Source: a virus | DNA: 38,051 bases | Direction: 5' to 3' (one strand) | Virus record (IMG/VR): IMGVR_UViG_3300027733_000110 | Coordinates: 1 to 38,051 of that record | Shown here: piece after piece, positions 36,031-38,051 of the stretch | Layout of the letters: each line of letters starts with the position of its first letter | Position numbering within the stretch: the stretch's first letter is position 1 | The notes under the pieces: generated by a model | Told to the model about the DNA's origin: nothing | The model's database searches: none | The model's input: the letters and a program-made list of their open reading frames with translations, nothing else | Made by a program: the position numbers and the translations under genes

Positions 36031-36908
36031 AACCCGACTACCAAGGCGACAGCTGGGCCATCTATTTGGCCGACTGCATTGAAGTCATGAATGGCTTGCC
36101 GGACGGCATCATTGACCTTGCCATTTTCTCGCCGCCATTTTCTGATCTGTTTGTCTACTCAGATTCCGAGCGCGACATGGGCAACTGTGGCAGCCATGAA
36201 GAGTTCATGGAGCATTATGCCTATTTCACAGAGGCTCTGTATCGAGTGCTCAAGCCTGGCCGTATTGCCTGCGTGCATTGTTCAGACCTGCCAGCACGCA
36301 AGAGCAAGGATGGATTCATTGGCCTGCATGACTTTGGCGGCGATCTGGTCCGTGCCCATCAGGCCGCCGGATGGGTCTACCACGCTCGCTGCACGATTTG
36401 GAAAGACCCTGTGATTGAGATGCAGCGCACCAAGGCTTTGGGCCTGCTCTACAAGCAGCTGAAAAAGGACAGCACGCGCAGCCGGGTGGGAATGCCTGAT
36501 TACATGCTCTTCTTTCGCAAGGATCAAGAGAACCCCGATCCCGTGACCCATGACCCTGAGGATTTGCCCGTGGGCATGTGGCAGGAGCTGGCGTCGCCTG
36601 TTTGGATGCAGGTCAATCAGACCAAAGTGCTGAACGGCAGGATGGCCAAAGGGCAGGAGGATGAGCGCCACATCTGCCCGCTTCAGCTGGACGTGATCGA
36701 GCGCTGCCTGACCCTCTACAGCAACCCTGGCGATCTGGTGCTCGACCCGTTCAACGGCATCGGCAGCACTGGCTACCAGGCCGTGAAGATGGGCCGCCGC
36801 TACATCGGCGTCGAACTGAAGCCCGAGTACGCACGCCAGGCCGCCCGATTCTTGGAGCAGGCCGAGGGGCAGTCAACGTCGCTGTTTGACTCGGCCTCGG
36901 CAGCCTGA
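36027..36908 (+). CDS. DNA methyltransferase (beta-class N4/N6 type)
   Basis: The 293-residue enzyme has motif IV SPPF (35-38) before motif I DPFNGIGST (240-248), the order of beta-class amino-methyltransferases. SPPF/SPPY is most frequent in N4-cytosine enzymes but also occurs in N6-adenine enzymes. It would protect phage DNA from host restriction; no cognate restriction enzyme is seen. The start overlaps the helicase stop. Confidence 0.9.
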   Translation: MKPDYQGDSWAIYLADCIEVMNGLPDGIIDLAIFSPPFSDLFVYSDSERDMGNCGSHEEFMEHYAYFTEALYRVLKPGRIACVHCSDLPARKSKDGFIGLHDFGGDLVRAHQAAGWVYHARCTIWKDPVIEMQRTKALGLLYKQLKKDSTRSRVGMPDYMLFFRKDQENPDPVTHDPEDLPVGMWQELASPVWMQVNQTKVLNGRMAKGQEDERHICPLQLDVIERCLTLYSNPGDLVLDPFNGIGSTGYQAVKMGRRYIGVELKPEYARQAARFLEQAEGQSTSLFDSASAA

Positions 36909-36912
36909 TCGC

Positions 36913-37248
36913 ATGACCAACCCCCAGAAGGCCAAGGGCGACCGCGCCGAGCTTGAAGCGTCCGCGATCCTCACCGACCTGCTGGGAGTGCCGGTGCGGC
37001 GCAAGCTGGGCGCTGGCCGCATTGATGACACCGGCGACCTTGACGGCGTGCCTGGTCATGTGGTGCAGGTGGCCAGCTGGGCCGATACAGCAGCCGCGGC
37101 ACGGGTGAAGCCGAAGGAAGCTGAGCAGCAGCGCATCAATGCCCAGGCCACCCACGCAGCCACGCTGGTCAGGTTCAGGGGCGGCACCTGGCGGGTCGTG
37201 CTGACCCTGGAGCAGTGGAGCCGGTACGTCCAATGCACCAGGCCCTGA
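36913..37248 (+). CDS. Holliday-junction-resolvase-like PD-(D/E)XK protein
   Basis: The 111-residue protein has KAKGDRAELEASAILTDLLG, RRKLGAGRIDDTGDLDGVPG and QQRINAQATHAATLVRFRGG, the plan of small phage resolvases. E13 and D42 are present, but the usual E-x-K is Q52-x-A54 (HVVQVAS). Activity therefore may be altered, or a family variant is used. The ATG at 36913 follows the methyltransferase stop by four bases. Confidence 0.7.
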   Translation: MTNPQKAKGDRAELEASAILTDLLGVPVRRKLGAGRIDDTGDLDGVPGHVVQVASWADTAAAARVKPKEAEQQRINAQATHAATLVRFRGGTWRVVLTLEQWSRYVQCTRP

Positions 37249-37391
37249 AGCCTTTCTGGATCACCGTACGCCTCGACTGCTGCCGCACCCAGGACCACCG
37301 GATCCGATCGGACTCAGCCTGGGCCGCTGGGTGGCTCTGGCACCAGCTGCACCCTGATCAGACTGTGTTGATGGTCAGGGAGGTGAAGTGA
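37233..37391 (+). CDS. Small hypothetical protein
   Basis: The 52-residue protein MHQALKPFWITVRLDCCRTQ...WHQLHPDQTVLMVREVK overlaps the resolvase-like gene by 16 bases, and its stop overlaps the next ATG (TGATG). The coupling supports a real gene. Function is unknown. Confidence 0.55.
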   Translation: MHQALKPFWITVRLDCCRTQDHRIRSDSAWAAGWLWHQLHPDQTVLMVREVK

Positions 37392-38008
37392 TGGCGTCGG
37401 TTTCGTTCCAGGTCACTGGCCTTGATCAGCTGCAGCGCATGCAGGCATTCCTGGCGCCTGAAACATTCCTCAAGGCGCAACGTGGTGGGATCAGCTATGC
37501 CCTCAAGGCCGTCTCCCCCGCGGTGGCCAAGGGCATCGGCGCGGCCTACAACCTCAAGGCCGCCAGGATCAAGCAAGACATCCTCAGCGCCAAGATCGAC
37601 CCGGGCGGATTGTCGGCCACGGTGCGATTCAGCAGGAGGCCGCCAACCCTTGCCGCATTCAATCCCAAGCCCGGCAAACGTGGACACCAGCCAGGCCTGG
37701 GCCGTGGCATGGGTTGGGGCAAGGCCAAGCCACAGGGCAAGCCGCTCACTGCTGTGACCTTGCGAGCCAGGGGCCGCACCGCGTTCCCTGGTGCGTTCAT
37801 GGCGACAGGTGCCAGCGGCAACATGCTGGTGATGCGCAGGGATGCCAATGGCAGCCTGAAGGCTTTCCATGAGCCGTCGATCGGCTCATTGTTCCTGGGC
37901 AAGTCCAAGATCGGCCCGCAGCTGCGCATGGATGTGGAGGCTCGCATCAATGAGCAGTTCATCAAGGGTTTCCAGCGAGTGCTGGATTCAGCCTCGCGGG
38001 GATTTTGA
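37391..38008 (+). CDS. Minor tail protein Z
   Basis: The 205-residue protein resembles lambda gpZ: an N-terminal FQVTGLDQLQRMQAFL, SYALKAVSPAVAKGIGAAYN, ARIKQDILSAKI, a basic middle, and an end with RMDVEARINEQFIKGFQRVL. GpZ completes the tail end that joins the head. It is far from the other tail genes on the linear map, but next to TerS if the ends are joined. The ATG at 37391 is preferred over the upstream in-frame GTG. Confidence 0.7.
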   Translation: MASVSFQVTGLDQLQRMQAFLAPETFLKAQRGGISYALKAVSPAVAKGIGAAYNLKAARIKQDILSAKIDPGGLSATVRFSRRPPTLAAFNPKPGKRGHQPGLGRGMGWGKAKPQGKPLTAVTLRARGRTAFPGAFMATGASGNMLVMRRDANGSLKAFHEPSIGSLFLGKSKIGPQLRMDVEARINEQFIKGFQRVLDSASRGF

Positions 38009-38040
38009 GCGGGTCCCTCCTCCCCCACCCCCTTAGTGCC
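38009..38040. other. Right-end non-coding stretch
   Basis: The 32 bases are C-rich and contain no ORF. Together with 1-142 they form one non-coding region between gpZ and TerS in the circular form, where a cos site would lie. Confidence 0.4.
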
Positions 38041-38051
38041 GGTCCACGAGC
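38041..38051. repeat. Terminal direct repeat, right copy
   Basis: GGTCCACGAGC, identical to bases 1-11. Confidence 0.75.

Noticed and set aside
1-38051. tRNA or rRNA genes
   Set aside because: No cloverleaf with a GTTCRANNC arm or rRNA-like conserved string was found on reading; a dedicated tRNA search was not possible here.

Overview
The window looks like one complete, GC-rich genome of a temperate siphovirus (lambda/HK97-like head, cos-type GpA terminase, non-contractile tail) whose host is probably a high-GC picocyanobacterium of the Synechococcus/Cyanobium kind. The host inference rests on the cyanobacterial style of the encoded sigma factor, an XisF-like serine recombinase, a short helical protein of a type common in picocyanobacteria, and tail proteins of cyanosiphovirus type. 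No database search was run. The first and last 11 bases are identical, which suggests an assembled circle or cohesive ends; when joined, the minor tail protein at the right end lies directly upstream of the terminase genes.

Layout. 1-142: non-coding end with an inverted repeat. 143-7175 (+): head module (TerS, TerL, connector, portal, a fused prohead protease-major capsid protein, head completion). 7172-10060 (+): inserted host-contact and lysis-like genes (collagen-like fibre with six 132-bp repeats, a coiled-coil membrane protein of XhlA type). 10057-18505 (+): tail module (terminator, tube, G/GT chaperone with a GGGAAAC slippery heptamer, tape measure, tip protein ending in LysM, fibre-like proteins). 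18511-19248 (+): C39-type peptidase, the likely lysin. 19241-24932 (mainly -): regulation, recombination and integration: a sigma-70 factor, two tiny membrane proteins, a DUF2815-like ssDNA-binding protein, a possible RHH protein, an XRE-type regulator ending in a 22-base homopolymer, and a large serine recombinase. 25105-25980 (+): metallophosphoesterase. 25958-30148 (-): accessory genes, including a ParB-radical-SAM-like fusion translationally coupled to a methyltransferase-like TcmP-type partner. 30149-30333: divergent control region rich in inverted repeats. 30334-37391 (+): replication and DNA metabolism (RHH protein, primase-helicase, a candidate origin with an 80-bp three-tier palindrome, PD-(D/E)XK exonuclease, SF2 helicase, DNA methyltransferase, Holliday-junction-resolvase-like nuclease). 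37391-38008 (+): minor tail protein Z.

Most neighbouring genes overlap by 1-8 bases (ATGA, TGATG), so most translation is coupled. New transcription units are instead marked by a short recurrent element. In one form it is TTCCTAGCCTGA, containing a -10-like TAGCCT 20-27 bases before the start codon (6 bases in one case). In another it is GGTCGGAGTTCTGAGCC or TCAGGCTCNGGASTCTGAGCC. At all the listed sites the element points the same way as the gene that follows, on both strands.

The most interesting parts are: (i) this strand-coherent element together with a phage-encoded sigma factor whose region 4 is divergent; (ii) the 80-bp nested palindrome downstream of the primase-helicase; (iii) the ParB/three-cysteine fusion plus TcmP-like pair, a plausible but unassigned DNA- or nucleotide-modifying system; (iv) the structured divergent hub at 30149-30333.
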